From NCBI RefSeq assembly GCF_013031245.1, contig NZ_WPZL01000006.1:124001-188000 (forward strand): a stretch of 64,000 nt of DNA. Reading direction: 5' to 3'. Shown piece after piece: positions 8,947 to 17,655 of this stretch. Numbering within the stretch: the stretch's first letter is position 1; every line of letters starts with the position of its first letter. Position numbers and translations under genes: made by a program. The stretch comes from Ruegeria lacuscaerulensis (GTDB taxonomy: Bacteria > Pseudomonadota > Alphaproteobacteria > Rhodobacterales > Rhodobacteraceae). The notes beneath the pieces were generated by a model. It saw only the letters and a program-made list of their open reading frames with translations. It did no database searches and had not been told where the DNA came from.

Positions 8947-9318
8947 ATGCGTTATCTGACAGACCGCAAGCGCGCAATCGGTTTGGGCTCGGCAAAGGCC
9001 GGAACGGCTCATTTCTGGCGGATGAAGGTCAGCTCGGTGGCTTTGCTGATCCTTGTCCCACTTTTCATTTTCACATTCGGTCCGGTGTTAGGCCAGCCTT
9101 ATGACGTGGTGCTGGATTATTACTCGCGCCCGTTCCCGGCCATCGTAGCCGCGCTGACGCTGGTGGTTGGTCTGAAGCACTTTGCCGAGGGTGCCCAGGT
9201 GCTGATCGAAGACTATGTCCACGGCACAATGGAAAAGGTGCTGATCATCCTGACCACCTGTCTGGCATATGGCGCCGCCGCTGCTGGCCTGTTCGCCATT
9301 GCGCGCATTGCCCTCTAA
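8947..9318 (+). CDS. sdhD: Succinate dehydrogenase hydrophobic anchor subunit
   Basis: Second membrane-anchor subunit of complex II. 123 residues with three hydrophobic segments near 30-47, 64-78 and 96-119. KHFAEGAQVLIEDYV near residues 77-91 contains the conserved Asp-Tyr pair of the quinone site (D89, Y90). The ribosome-binding site AAAGGAGGCC lies immediately after the sdhC stop codon, so the two are coupled. sdhA follows 18 bases downstream. Confidence 0.94.
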   Translation: MRYLTDRKRAIGLGSAKAGTAHFWRMKVSSVALLILVPLFIFTFGPVLGQPYDVVLDYYSRPFPAIVAALTLVVGLKHFAEGAQVLIEDYVHGTMEKVLIILTTCLAYGAAAAGLFAIARIAL

Positions 9319-9336
9319 ATCCCGGAGCTGAAAGAA

Positions 9337-11142
9337 ATGGCTGCATACGAATACGAAACGCACGAATATGACGTGGTCGTTGTCGGCGCCGGTGGGGCAG
9401 GTCTGCGGGCCACCCTGGGCATGGCCGAACAGGGGCTGCGCACCGCCTGTGTGACTAAGGTTTTCCCGACACGCTCGCACACTGTTGCCGCGCAGGGCGG
9501 CATCGCCGCATCGCTGTCGAATATGGGTCCGGACCATTGGCAGTGGCACATGTACGACACCGTCAAGGGCTCGGACTGGCTGGGTGACACCGACGCTATG
9601 GAATACCTTGCGCGGGAAGCGCCCAAAGCCGTCTACGAACTGGAACACTACGGTGTTCCGTTCAGCCGGACCGAGGAAGGTAAGATCTACCAACGCCCAT
9701 TCGGTGGCCACACCACCGAATTTGGTGAAGGCCCTGCAGTGCAACGTACCTGTGCAGCCGCTGACCGGACCGGTCACGCGATCCTGCACACGCTCTACGG
9801 TCAGTCGCTGAAGAACAATGCCGAGTTCTATGTCGAGTACTTCGCCATCGACCTGATCATGTCCGAGGATGGGCAGTGTCAGGGCGTAGTCTGCTGGAAA
9901 CTGGACGACGGCACCATGCATGTGTTTAACGCCAAGATGGTTGTTCTGGCGACCGGCGGCTACGGCCGTGCGTATTTCAGTGCGACTTCGGCCCATACGT
10001 GCACCGGTGACGGTGGCGGTATGGTGGCCCGTGCCGGACTGGCACTGCAGGATATGGAATTCGTCCAGTTCCACCCGACCGGCATCTATGGCTCGGGCTG
10101 CCTGATTACCGAGGGCGCGCGCGGCGAGGGTGGATACCTGACCAATGCCGAAGGTGAGCGGTTCATGGAGCGCTACGCGCCTCAATACAAAGATCTCGCG
10201 CCGCGCGACTACGTTTCGCGTTCGATGACGATGGAAATCCGCGAAGGTCGTGGCCACGGTGATAATGGTGACCACATCCACCTGAACCTCAACCACCTGC
10301 CAGCGGAAGCTCTGGCGGAACGGCTGCCGGGGATTTCCGAGTCTGCCCGTGTATTCGCCGGGGTGGACGTGACCAAGGAGCCGATCCCGGTTCTGCCGAC
10401 CGTACACTACAACATGGGCGGTATCCCAACGAACTATTGGGGTGAGGTCCTGAACCCCACCGCCGATAACCCAACCGGTGTCGTGCCCGGCCTGATGGCC
10501 GTCGGTGAGGCCGGCTGTGCCTCGGTGCACGGGGCGAACCGTCTGGGTTCGAACTCGTTGATTGACCTCGTGGTGTTTGGTCGCGCGGCAGCAATCCGGG
10601 CGGGTAAAGTAGTCGATGCCGATGCGCCGAACCCGGTTCTGAACCAGGCGTCTGTCGATAAGGCATTTGACCGGTTCGATGCGGTACGTAACGCCAGTGG
10701 CGAAATTCCGACCGCCGATCTCCGGCTTGAGATGCAGAAGACCATGCAAGAGGATGCGGCCGTATTCCGGACCGCCAAGACAATGGCGGAAGGCGTCGAG
10801 AAGATGACGGCGATTGCCGCCAAGATGGACGATCTGAAAGTTTCCGACCGTTCGCTGGTCTGGAACAGTGACCTGATGGAATCTCTGGAACTGACCAACC
10901 TGATGCCAAGCGCGCTGGCCACCATCGTCGGTGCCGAAGCGCGCAAGGAGTCGCGCGGCGCCCATGCGCATGAGGACTTCACCGAACGCGACGATGAGAA
11001 CTGGCGTGTTCACACTGTTTCGCGAGTTGAAGGCAACAAGGTTGAACTCAGCTATCGCCCGGTGATTGTCGATCCACTGACCACAGAGGATGAAGGCGGC
11101 ATCAGCCTGAAGAAAATCGCCCCCAAGGCGCGGACGTTCTAA
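9337..11142 (+). CDS. sdhA: Succinate dehydrogenase flavoprotein subunit
   Basis: FAD-bearing catalytic subunit that oxidises succinate to fumarate on the cytoplasmic face. 601 residues. The dinucleotide motif VVGAGGAG is at residues 16-22, and the covalent-FAD histidine is His48 in [12 protein letters not shown]. The active-site segments are [22 protein letters not shown] near 247-268 and an [11 protein letters not shown] segment near 398-408. Normal length, no sign of damage. Unusually, a strong terminator and a foreign-looking gene pair follow instead of sdhB. Confidence 0.97.
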   Translation: MAAYEYETHEYDVVVVGAGGAGLRATLGMAEQGLRTACVTKVFPTRSHTVAAQGGIAASLSNMGPDHWQWHMYDTVKGSDWLGDTDAMEYLAREAPKAVYELEHYGVPFSRTEEGKIYQRPFGGHTTEFGEGPAVQRTCAAADRTGHAILHTLYGQSLKNNAEFYVEYFAIDLIMSEDGQCQGVVCWKLDDGTMHVFNAKMVVLATGGYGRAYFSATSAHTCTGDGGGMVARAGLALQDMEFVQFHPTGIYGSGCLITEGARGEGGYLTNAEGERFMERYAPQYKDLAPRDYVSRSMTMEIREGRGHGDNGDHIHLNLNHLPAEALAERLPGISESARVFAGVDVTKEPIPVLPTVHYNMGGIPTNYWGEVLNPTADNPTGVVPGLMAVGEAGCASVHGANRLGSNSLIDLVVFGRAAAIRAGKVVDADAPNPVLNQASVDKAFDRFDAVRNASGEIPTADLRLEMQKTMQEDAAVFRTAKTMAEGVEKMTAIAAKMDDLKVSDRSLVWNSDLMESLELTNLMPSALATIVGAEARKESRGAHAHEDFTERDDENWRVHTVSRVEGNKVELSYRPVIVDPLTTEDEGGISLKKIAPKARTF

Positions 11143-11185
11143 AGTCTTTCTCGCCTTTAAAAGGTGGGGTTACCGCAATATAAGA

Positions 11186-11224
11186 AAGGGTCCGAGTGGT
11201 TATTCCTAAACCACTCGGACCCTT
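11186..11224. terminator. Strong terminator between sdhA and the glycosyltransferase gene, possibly bidirectional
   Basis: A perfect 16-bp stem, AAGGGTCCGAGTGGTT/AACCACTCGGACCCTT, with a 7-base loop, then TTATTG on the plus strand. In the other direction the stem is followed by TCTTATATTG, so it can also end the convergent glycosyltransferase transcript. It would stop sdhCDA transcription before sdhB. Confidence 0.9.
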
Positions 11225-11258
11225 TTATTGAATGCGCCAAGATTTTTTGCCGGTGTGA

Positions 11259-12137
11259 TCAGAACAGGTGCCTGAACCTTTCGGGCAATTGGAAAAGTTC
11301 CTTAGATGCATATGTTTTATGCTTGGTGAAACTCAGCCCGTTCTCGGAAATCAAACTTTTGCTTCGCTCTATTGCATTAACATAAGGCAGCCGATCATCC
11401 GGTAAAGAACCAGCAATTGGCATGGCGTGTAGCCTTGCGACCATATCATCAATGCCTTCGTCAGATGCTCTCCACGCGCGGGCTGGCGTATCGTTCTTTC
11501 CTTTTGGGGCTTTGGTCGTTTTGCGCCGCCGGAGGGCACGTGCCCGAAAAAGAGGCATGTCAAAAAAACGAAGGTGAAAAGCGGTTAAGTTGGGATCGAC
11601 AAAGACGTCCTCCGTATAAGCAAAGTGACCGCCTCGGCGCCAAGCGATTGGCCTTTTTACCATGCTGGGCTTTCCGAAACTTGCGTTAATGCGAACCAGA
11701 TTACGTTGCTCAAGAATGCCATTTTCCAGATTTAGTTCCTCTGGCGCCAGGTCTTCCCTGTGGATGACCTCAAGCCCAAAAGGGGCTGTCACATCGTTCT
11801 CGGAAGCCAGAATGTAATCTTTAATGTTCGTACCAGCCTTTGGATCAAGAGTTACGATCTCATCCACATCTGTATAAAGCACTGCATCATGCATTAAAGT
11901 CAGAGCGCTGACGAAGTGACCCAGCATCATCCATCGCTTGGATTCCATGTCCCGACTCGGCGGGGGTCTGCGCATCTCGACCACATTGCATCCACGGGCT
12001 ATGCGACGCAGCCTGCGGTTAGACCCGTGGACGATCACATACATGCATTTGTTTTCTATATACTGTGACCAATAACGCACCCAGATCGGTAAAAACTCAT
12101 AATCGTCATAGACCATCGTCACGACTGCAAGTGACAT
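11259..12137 (-). CDS. Glycosyltransferase family 2-like protein
   Basis: 292 residues. The start SLAVVTMVYDDYEFLPIWVRYW and the DVDEIVTLDP segment near residue 90 (a DxD-type metal/nucleotide-sugar site) fit the Glyco_tranf_2_4-like group found in polysaccharide and protein-glycan loci. There is no signal peptide or membrane helix, so it is probably cytoplasmic; donor and acceptor cannot be told. It is transcribed against the sdh genes, and base composition looks more AT-rich than the flanking sdhA and sdhB. With the divergent methyltransferase it forms a two-gene insertion inside the sdh locus. Confidence 0.75.
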   Translation of the reverse strand: MSLAVVTMVYDDYEFLPIWVRYWSQYIENKCMYVIVHGSNRRLRRIARGCNVVEMRRPPPSRDMESKRWMMLGHFVSALTLMHDAVLYTDVDEIVTLDPKAGTNIKDYILASENDVTAPFGLEVIHREDLAPEELNLENGILEQRNLVRINASFGKPSMVKRPIAWRRGGHFAYTEDVFVDPNLTAFHLRFFDMPLFRARALRRRKTTKAPKGKNDTPARAWRASDEGIDDMVARLHAMPIAGSLPDDRLPYVNAIERSKSLISENGLSFTKHKTYASKELFQLPERFRHLF

Positions 12138-12234
12138 GTATTGCTCCGTTTTGCGCTGGTTTCGAGTTGCCGATAAAGCGTGCTGAAGTAGTATATAGGC
12201 TTGAAACCACAGCTACAATTCAAGGCAGGCGGTT

Positions 12235-12942
12235 ATGGACACGGAAAAACTTTACAAAAGTCTTCACAAAGGCCACATCCGCCAAGAAGAGGCCCGAGTG
12301 CATTCCGCACAGAGAATATTTGGCTTGTGCGAAAAGTTTTTTGAGGCGAAATCAGTCATCGACGTCGGTTGTGGCGTAGGGTTCCTGCTGGCCGAATTTG
12401 AAAGCCGTGACCGGGAAATCTGTGGCGTCGAAGGTGATTGGCTTGAGGAAACGGCAATAAAGTTTTCCAGAAATGCCTTGGTGCGTGCTGATCTGGAACG
12501 CCCGTTTTCAATGGACCGTAAATTCGATCTTTGTGTCAGCACTGAAGTCGCAGAACACCTTGAACCAGATCGGGCTGAAAGCTTTGTTGTGGACCTGACG
12601 TGCCTGTCGGACGTTGTCCTGTTTTCAGCTGCCATTGCCGGGCAGGGAGGGACAGGCCATAAGAACGAACAATGGCAGGACTATTGGGCCAATCTGTTCT
12701 ACGCACAAGGTTATGCGTTCTATGACGCGTTCCGCCCTAACTTATGGACAGATCCGTTGGTAATGGATTGGTTCAAGCAAAATCTGATGGTGTTCGTGAG
12801 GCGAGGAACAGAGATCAAACCCGAACTTTCCGAGTTTGCCAGTTCTGCCAAAACCGCCCGAATGATCGTTCCCAAATACCATGACAAAATTGTCAAGCGA
12901 ACTACTCGCCAGTTACGAAGGTATCGCAGAGAAAACTTATGA
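12235..12942 (+). CDS. Class I SAM-dependent methyltransferase
   Basis: 235 residues. Motif I VIDVGCGVGFLLAEF near residues 41-55 and the acidic GVEGD near 64-68 form the SAM pocket. FDLCVSTEVAEHLEP near 97-111 is the motif II region of Methyltransf_11/23-type enzymes. The basic C-terminal tail (KRTTRQLRRYRR) is unusual. The substrate is unknown; such genes often accompany glycosyltransferases in surface-glycan loci. It diverges from the glycosyltransferase across a 97-bp AT-rich gap, and sdhB begins 88 bases after it, so sdhB may be read from this gene's promoter. Confidence 0.78.
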   Translation: MDTEKLYKSLHKGHIRQEEARVHSAQRIFGLCEKFFEAKSVIDVGCGVGFLLAEFESRDREICGVEGDWLEETAIKFSRNALVRADLERPFSMDRKFDLCVSTEVAEHLEPDRAESFVVDLTCLSDVVLFSAAIAGQGGTGHKNEQWQDYWANLFYAQGYAFYDAFRPNLWTDPLVMDWFKQNLMVFVRRGTEIKPELSEFASSAKTARMIVPKYHDKIVKRTTRQLRRYRRENL

Positions 12943-13030
12943 ATACTGCGGTATACGAACGAATGTCGCATTGTCTTCTTGTGGTTTTTAAGGCAAATTG
13001 CGCGAAAATAGGCCAAGGAAATTCAGGCAC

Positions 13031-13810
13031 ATGGTTCAACTGACTCTCCCCAAGAATTCCCGGATCACTACGGGTAAAACCTGGCCCAAGCCCGAAGGCG
13101 CCGGCAATGTCCGCAAGTTCCAGATCTATCGCTGGAACCCCGACGACGGTCAAAACCCACGGGTTGATACATATTTTGTCGACATGGACAGCTGCGGCCC
13201 GATGGTTCTGGACGCGCTGATCAAGATCAAGAACGAGATTGACCCGACGCTGACCTTCCGCCGCTCGTGCCGCGAGGGGATTTGTGGGTCCTGCGCGATG
13301 AATATCGACGGCATCAATACGCTGGCCTGTATTTATGGCATGGATGAGATCCAGGGCGACGTTAAGATCTATCCGCTGCCGCACATGCCGGTGGTCAAGG
13401 ACCTGATCCCTGATCTGACCCATTTCTACGCGCAACATGCCAGCATCATGCCGTGGCTGGAAACCAAGACCAACCGTCCGGCGAAAGAGTGGAAGCAGTC
13501 CATCGAAGACCGCAAGAAACTGGATGGTCTCTATGAATGCGTGATGTGCGCCAGCTGCTCTACCTCTTGCCCCAGCTATTGGTGGAACGGTGACCGCTAT
13601 CTTGGTCCCGCCGCGTTGTTGCACGCTTACCGCTGGATTATCGATAGCCGGGACGAGGCTACTGGTGAACGTCTGGATGAGTTGGAAGACCCGTTCAAAC
13701 TGTATCGCTGCCACACGATCATGAACTGCGCCAAGACTTGCCCGAAAGGTCTGAACCCCGCCAAGGCGATTGCCGAAATCAAAAAGATGATGGTTGAACG
13801 CGCGGTATAA
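13031..13810 (+). CDS. sdhB: Succinate dehydrogenase iron-sulfur subunit
   Basis: Electron-transfer subunit of complex II carrying the [2Fe-2S], [4Fe-4S] and [3Fe-4S] clusters. 259 residues. Cys80/85/88/100 in [10 protein letters not shown]...LAC hold the 2Fe-2S centre; Cys170/173/176/180 and Cys227/233/237 supply the other two. The ATG at 13031 follows CAAGGAAATTC; an in-frame ATG at 12998 lacks such a site. It is separated from sdhA by about 1.9 kb. I see no TGTGATCAC site before it, so its control differs from sdhCDA or comes from read-through. Confidence 0.96.
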   Translation: MVQLTLPKNSRITTGKTWPKPEGAGNVRKFQIYRWNPDDGQNPRVDTYFVDMDSCGPMVLDALIKIKNEIDPTLTFRRSCREGICGSCAMNIDGINTLACIYGMDEIQGDVKIYPLPHMPVVKDLIPDLTHFYAQHASIMPWLETKTNRPAKEWKQSIEDRKKLDGLYECVMCASCSTSCPSYWWNGDRYLGPAALLHAYRWIIDSRDEATGERLDELEDPFKLYRCHTIMNCAKTCPKGLNPAKAIAEIKKMMVERAV

Positions 13811-13947
13811 GCGGTGATTTGAAAGCGACGCTTGCCGCCTTGCGGCAGGCGCATGGCAAGACTGCAAAACTGTGCAATGCAGCCGGCCCTGATTGGTACT
13901 ACCTTACCTGCAGGGAGGAGTGACGGAACCGAAACGGAATCGCTCCA

Positions 13948-14097
13948 ATGCAAACTCAAACCACAGAAAACAAAACAAGCGCAGCCGAAGCATTGGCTCT
14001 GCTGGAACAGGCATGGGCCTATTACACTCCAGAGCCTGTATCGGCGCCAGAAGCGCAGCGTGAGCCAGAGCTGTTCGAATATGCGAACGCGGCCTGA
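13948..14097 (+). CDS. Small conserved-looking protein downstream of sdhB
   Basis: A 49-codon frame running MQTQTTENKTSAAEALALLE and ending EPELFEYANAA. It is acidic and Ala/Glu-rich, with a predicted short helix (EALALLEQAWAYY) and no signal peptide. Codon use matches real genes of the window. I recall similar small frames in Rhodobacterales genomes but cannot confirm by search. The ribosome-binding site is weak. It fills most of the otherwise gene-free 13811-14147 interval. Confidence 0.5.
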   Translation: MQTQTTENKTSAAEALALLEQAWAYYTPEPVSAPEAQREPELFEYANAA

Positions 14098-14147
14098 CCT
14101 GCGAACCTGACGCTTGAAATTGCCATCAGATTGGGCGATTCAAGATT

Positions 14148-14339
14148 ATGCCCATTTTGTTGCTATTACTGGTCATCGGAGTGTTCGCCTATTTCCTTTG
14201 GCGATCGCGCACCTCATCTTTGACTCGCGATTGCCGTTGGCGGCAGCATCGCAAAGAAGGTGTCTGGATCTGCGCGTACTGCGGGGCGCAACAAGAGGGC
14301 GCTGACACTCCGACCAGTTGCCTGAAGGACGGGCAATAG
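14148..14339 (+). CDS. Small membrane-anchored protein with CxxC motif
   Basis: 63 residues: one N-terminal membrane helix (ILLLLLVIGVFAYFLW), then a basic segment LTRDCRWRQHRKEGVW and a rubredoxin-like CAYCGA knuckle, with further cysteines before and after. The LTRDCRWR...CGA layout is one I associate with small Rhodobacterales proteins. Four cysteines could bind zinc or form disulfides; function unknown. It ends at a terminator shared with deoD. Confidence 0.6.
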   Translation: MPILLLLLVIGVFAYFLWRSRTSSLTRDCRWRQHRKEGVWICAYCGAQQEGADTPTSCLKDGQ

Positions 14340-14343
14340 AAAA

Positions 14344-14365
14344 ACAGGGCGTTTAAACGCCCTGT
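14344..14365. terminator. Terminator between the small membrane protein gene and deoD
   Basis: The palindrome ACAGGGCGTTTAAACGCCCTGT folds into a GC-rich stem. On the minus strand it is followed by TTTTCTATT, a good intrinsic terminator for deoD. On the plus strand the T-run is poor. Confidence 0.75.
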
Positions 14366-14371
14366 CAGCAT

Positions 14372-15085
14372 TTATGCGGCGTCAGAAAAGGCTGCCTGAA
14401 GAGCGATTTCAACCATGTCGCCAAAGCTGCTTTCACGTTCCGATGAAGGCAAGGCTTCTCCGGTCAGCAAGTGATCTGAAACGGTCAGGACGGCCAGAGC
14501 CCGGCATTTGTGGCGTGCGGCCAGAATGTACAGTTCGGCGGCCTCCATCTCGACGCCGAGAATGCCGTGCCGCATCATTTGCTCATTCAGATCCGGTCGC
14601 TCGTCATAGAAGACGTCCGATGAATAAATTCCACCGACGTGGGTTGGTGTGCCCTTGGCAATAGCTGCGTTTGCCGCGGCCTGAAGCAGGTCCCAATCAG
14701 CGCAAGGAGCAAAGTTCAGCTCTTTCATAATGCCGCGTGACGGCGTGCTGAGCGTGGTGGAGGTCATCGCCAGGATAACATCACGGACATTGACGCTGTC
14801 CTGCATCCCGCCACAGGACCCGATACGGATCAGAGTTTTGGCGCCGAAATCCCGGATTAGTTCATTAACGTAAATTGACAGAGACGGCATGCCCATTCCG
14901 CTGCCCTGGATTGTGACCGGGTGTCCCTTCCAGTTTCCGGTAAAACCCAGCATGCCACGTACGTTATTGACCAGCTTGGGGTTCTCCAAAAAAGTTTCCG
15001 CCGCCCATTTTGCCCGGTAAGGATCACCAGGTAATAAAACGGTTTCAGCGATATCGCCTTTTTCGGCTCCTATATGAATTGTCAT
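14372..15085 (-). CDS. deoD: Purine-nucleoside phosphorylase, DeoD type
   Basis: Phosphorolyses purine (deoxy)ribonucleosides to base and (deoxy)ribose-1-phosphate; salvage pathway, cytoplasmic. 237 residues, normal for the hexameric DeoD family. It shows [16 protein letters not shown] near residues 17-32 (phosphate site), RIGSCGG near 87-93, [13 protein letters not shown] near 175-187 and TVSDH near 200-204 (purine-binding Asp). The gene is 16 bases downstream of the H-NS family gene on the same strand and ends at a terminator. The nucleoside importer at 26.6-31.3 kb would supply its substrates. Confidence 0.95.
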   Translation of the reverse strand: MTIHIGAEKGDIAETVLLPGDPYRAKWAAETFLENPKLVNNVRGMLGFTGNWKGHPVTIQGSGMGMPSLSIYVNELIRDFGAKTLIRIGSCGGMQDSVNVRDVILAMTSTTLSTPSRGIMKELNFAPCADWDLLQAAANAAIAKGTPTHVGGIYSSDVFYDERPDLNEQMMRHGILGVEMEAAELYILAARHKCRALAVLTVSDHLLTGEALPSSERESSFGDMVEIALQAAFSDAA

Positions 15086-15101
15086 TTGAAACCAATTCCC
15101 G

Positions 15102-15419
15102 TCAGATTTCCAAATCCGAGATATCTGCGCCGGATTTCAAGGCATCATGAACCCATTGCGGTTTACGCCCGCGTCCAGACCAGGTCTGCTCCGGGTTGGC
15201 AGGGTTTTTGTATTTAGCGTTTGCTTTCGTGCCCTTAAGTGACTTAACCCCGTCACTCGCCAGTTCTGAGAGTGAAAACCCAAATTCCGCCGCTGCCTTT
15301 TCAGCTGCTTTCAAGGCTTCTTTGCGCTCCCGCTTTTCGGCGCTTTTTAGTGCCTTTTCCACTTGATCGCGCAGTTCCAGCAGTTCTTTACGCGACATTT
15401 TCTCAAGGCTGATCGCCAT
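15102..15419 (-). CDS. H-NS family nucleoid-associated regulator (HvrA/Spb type)
   Basis: 105 residues. The N-terminal half is a charged coiled coil ([39 protein letters not shown], residues 5-43) for dimerisation. The C-terminal half ends in the DNA-binding core [20 protein letters not shown] near 76-95. The GRGRKP minor-groove loop is characteristic of HvrA/Spb proteins of Rhodobacterales, which regulate photosynthesis or redox genes in Rhodobacter. It may bind AT-rich DNA such as the palindrome just upstream. Confidence 0.9.
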   Translation of the reverse strand: MAISLEKMSRKELLELRDQVEKALKSAEKRERKEALKAAEKAAAEFGFSLSELASDGVKSLKGTKANAKYKNPANPEQTWSGRGRKPQWVHDALKSGADISDLEI

Positions 15420-15486
15420 TTCGTTTCTCCATTCCGAAAACGTTACAAGTGGAAGTAATAGCCCACAGTAATTCCAAAGCAGGCAA

Positions 15487-15518
15487 TTATCTATCCCTTA
15501 CGATAAAGGGATAGATAA
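15487..15518. repeat. Long AT-rich perfect inverted repeat between ecm and the H-NS gene
   Basis: 13-bp arms TTATCTATCCCTT/AAGGGATAGATAA around a 6-base loop. No T-run follows in the minus direction, so it is not a good terminator for ecm. Its place 68 bp upstream of the H-NS family start suggests an operator or autoregulatory site. The arm fragment ATAGATAAAG also occurs just before ccr (19137-19146). Confidence 0.6.
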
Positions 15519-15543
15519 AGAGAAGACAAAATGTAGCTCGGTT

Positions 15544-17511
15544 TTATTCAGCCGCGAGGTTTTGCGGATCTACCAGAGTTACGATGTCGCCCATGATCGC
15601 ATTAAGCTCGAAATTCTTGGGCGTATAAATTTTGGCAACGCCCATGGCCTTGAGTTTCGCCGCGTCTTCATCAGGTATAATCCCGCCGACAACCACCGGA
15701 ACATTGTGCAATCCGGCTTCGCGCAATCGGATCATGACATCCTCGACTAACGGGATATGGCTGCCGGACAAGATCGACAGGCCGATGACATGGGCCTTGT
15801 CCTCAACTGCTGCGGTTACGATTTCTTCGGGCGTCAGGCGAATACCATCATAGCTGATGTCCATGCCGCAATCCCGCGCGCGGAAGGCGATTTGCTCGGC
15901 TCCGTTGGAGTGGCCGTCCAGACCCGGCTTGCCGACGAGGAACTTGAGGCGACGTCCCAGTTTGTCGCTGACCGCATCCACGGCGGCGCGCAGGTCGTCC
16001 AGACCTTCGGTCTTGTTCGAAACCGAGCCGGACACACCGGTCGGGCCGCGATAGGTGCCGTAGACTTTGCGCATTTCCTCGGCCCACTCGCCAGTCGTGA
16101 CACCCGCCTTGGCTGCCGCAATCGAAGGCTCCATGATGTTGGCCCCGGATTGGGCCGCTTCACGCAGTGCAGCCAGGGCGGACGCGACGGCGGCATCATC
16201 ACGCTCAGACCGCCATTCGTTCAGTCGGTTGATTTGCTCCTGCTCCACCGCCGGATCAACAACCATGATTCCGCCGTCTTCTGTTTGCAGCGGTGAGGAT
16301 TCGCCCTCGGTCCACTTATTCACGCCGACCACAACGGTCTCATTCCGTTCGATCCGGTTCAGACGTTCGGCATTGGAATCAACCAGACGGGACTTCATGT
16401 ACTCGATCGAGGCAACTGCGCCGCCCATGGAATCGAGATTCGCCAACTCAGCGCGTGCGCCATTTTTCAGGTCCTCAACCTTGGCATCCACGGCGGGGTT
16501 ACCGTCGAACAGGTCGCCATATTCCAGAAGATCGGTCTCATAGGCCAGGATCTGCTGCATCCGCATCGACCATTGCTGATCCCAGGGGCGGGGCAGACCC
16601 AGCGCCTCGTTCCACGCGGGCAATTGAACCGCTCGGGCGCGGGCCTTTTTCGACAGGGTCACGGCCAGCATCTCGATCAGGATGCGGTAGACGTTGTTTT
16701 CGGGCTGCTGTTCGGTGAGACCCAGAGAGTTAACCTGAACGCCATAGCGGAATCGGCGGAATTTCGGGTTTTCGACACCATAACGCTGTTGCAGAATTTC
16801 GTCCCAAAGATCCACGAATGCGCGCATTTTGCACATTTCGGTAACAAACCGGATGCCCGCGTTTACAAAGAATGAAATCCGCCCGCACAGGGCGGGGAAG
16901 TCCTCTGCCGGTACACGCGGGCGCAACTCATCGAGAACGGCGATGGCTGTGGCCAGCGCATAGGCCAGTTCCTGTTCGGGTGTCGCTCCGGCCTCTTGCA
17001 GGTGATAGGAACACACGTTCATGGGGTTCCATTTCGGCACGTTTGTATAGCAATACTCAGCCACGTCCGCGATCATCTTGAGCGACGGTTTTGGCGGACA
17101 AACATAGGTGCCGCGGCTCAGGTATTCCTTGATCAGATCGTTTTGGACGGTGCCCTGCAGTTTGGAGACGTCCGCGCCCTGTTCCTCGGCCACGGCGACA
17201 TATAGCGCCAACAGCCATGGGGCCGTCGCGTTGATTGTCATCGAGGTGTTCATCTGCTCCAGCGGTATCTGGTCGAACAGAACACGCATATCCCCCAGAT
17301 GGCTGACTGGCACACCTACCTTGCCAACTTCGCCGCGTGCCAATGTGTGGTCGCTGTCGTACCCCGTCTGGGTCGGCAGGTCGAACGCCACCGACAACCC
17401 TGTCTGACCCTTGGCCAGATTGCCCCGATATAGCGCGTTCGATGCCTTGGCGGTGGAGTGACCGGCATAAGTTCGGATGAGCCAAGGGCGATCTTTCTGC
17501 GTCTGCGTCAT
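15544..17511 (-). CDS. ecm: Ethylmalonyl-CoA mutase (adenosylcobalamin-dependent)
   Basis: Converts (2R)-ethylmalonyl-CoA to (2S)-methylsuccinyl-CoA, a step unique to the EMC pathway. The 655-residue protein is a single-chain coenzyme B12 mutase. The N-terminal catalytic barrel begins RPWLIRTYAGHSTAKASN near residue 8 and includes FDLPTQTGYDSDH near 43-55. The C-terminal B12 domain carries KPGLDGHSNGAEQIA (DxHxxG), followed by LSILSGSHIPLVEDV and VVGGIIPDEDA. Length and start match Ecm (MeaA) rather than methylmalonyl-CoA mutase (about 710). It diverges from the acyltransferase gene and lies near ccr. Confidence 0.93.
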   Translation of the reverse strand: MTQTQKDRPWLIRTYAGHSTAKASNALYRGNLAKGQTGLSVAFDLPTQTGYDSDHTLARGEVGKVGVPVSHLGDMRVLFDQIPLEQMNTSMTINATAPWLLALYVAVAEEQGADVSKLQGTVQNDLIKEYLSRGTYVCPPKPSLKMIADVAEYCYTNVPKWNPMNVCSYHLQEAGATPEQELAYALATAIAVLDELRPRVPAEDFPALCGRISFFVNAGIRFVTEMCKMRAFVDLWDEILQQRYGVENPKFRRFRYGVQVNSLGLTEQQPENNVYRILIEMLAVTLSKKARARAVQLPAWNEALGLPRPWDQQWSMRMQQILAYETDLLEYGDLFDGNPAVDAKVEDLKNGARAELANLDSMGGAVASIEYMKSRLVDSNAERLNRIERNETVVVGVNKWTEGESSPLQTEDGGIMVVDPAVEQEQINRLNEWRSERDDAAVASALAALREAAQSGANIMEPSIAAAKAGVTTGEWAEEMRKVYGTYRGPTGVSGSVSNKTEGLDDLRAAVDAVSDKLGRRLKFLVGKPGLDGHSNGAEQIAFRARDCGMDISYDGIRLTPEEIVTAAVEDKAHVIGLSILSGSHIPLVEDVMIRLREAGLHNVPVVVGGIIPDEDAAKLKAMGVAKIYTPKNFELNAIMGDIVTLVDPQNLAAE

Positions 17512-17558
17512 ATCTGGGCCTCGCGAGATGGTTGGGCAACAAAATTACGTTCATTGGC

Positions 17559-17587
17559 TCTAAAGCGCAATTTTTGGGATATGTCAA
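17559..17587 (-). promoter_or_regulatory. Sigma-70-type promoter of ecm
   Basis: Minus-strand TTGACA (17587-17582), a 17-base spacer, then TTTAGA (17564-17559), 48 bases before the ecm ATG. The -35 box is perfect and the spacing ideal. It overlaps neighbouring control sequence (element at 17592-17604). Confidence 0.6.
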
Positions 17588-17591
17588 TTCG

Positions 17592-17604
17592 CTGCGTCGC
17601 GGCA
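17592..17604 (+). promoter_or_regulatory. Shared 13-bp element CTGCGTCGCGGCA (ecm/acyltransferase copy)
   Basis: Identical to 19119-19131 upstream of ccr and in the same orientation relative to the plus-strand gene. It contains a near-perfect dyad CTGCG-T-CGCGG. It is 5 bp from the ecm -35 box and 52 bp before the acyltransferase ATG. A looser copy (10 of 13) lies at 4880-4892 before mcl2. Candidate operator of an EMC-pathway regulator; which one is unknown. Confidence 0.5.
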
Positions 17605-17655
17605 TATGAGGTTCTTCAGATTGTAGGGATTAATGTTTGGTGGCAGGGTGCATGC

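Noticed and set aside
9088..11013. 641-residue open frame on the minus strand opposite sdhA
   Set aside because: It is an antisense shadow of sdhA created by high GC codon bias; composition is His/Arg/Gly-rich with no recognisable domain, and sdhA is certain.
11259..12942. Insertion sequence or transposon as carrier of the glycosyltransferase/methyltransferase pair
   Set aside because: No transposase, terminal inverted repeats or target-site duplication are visible at the edges, so I describe it only as an insertion-like module.
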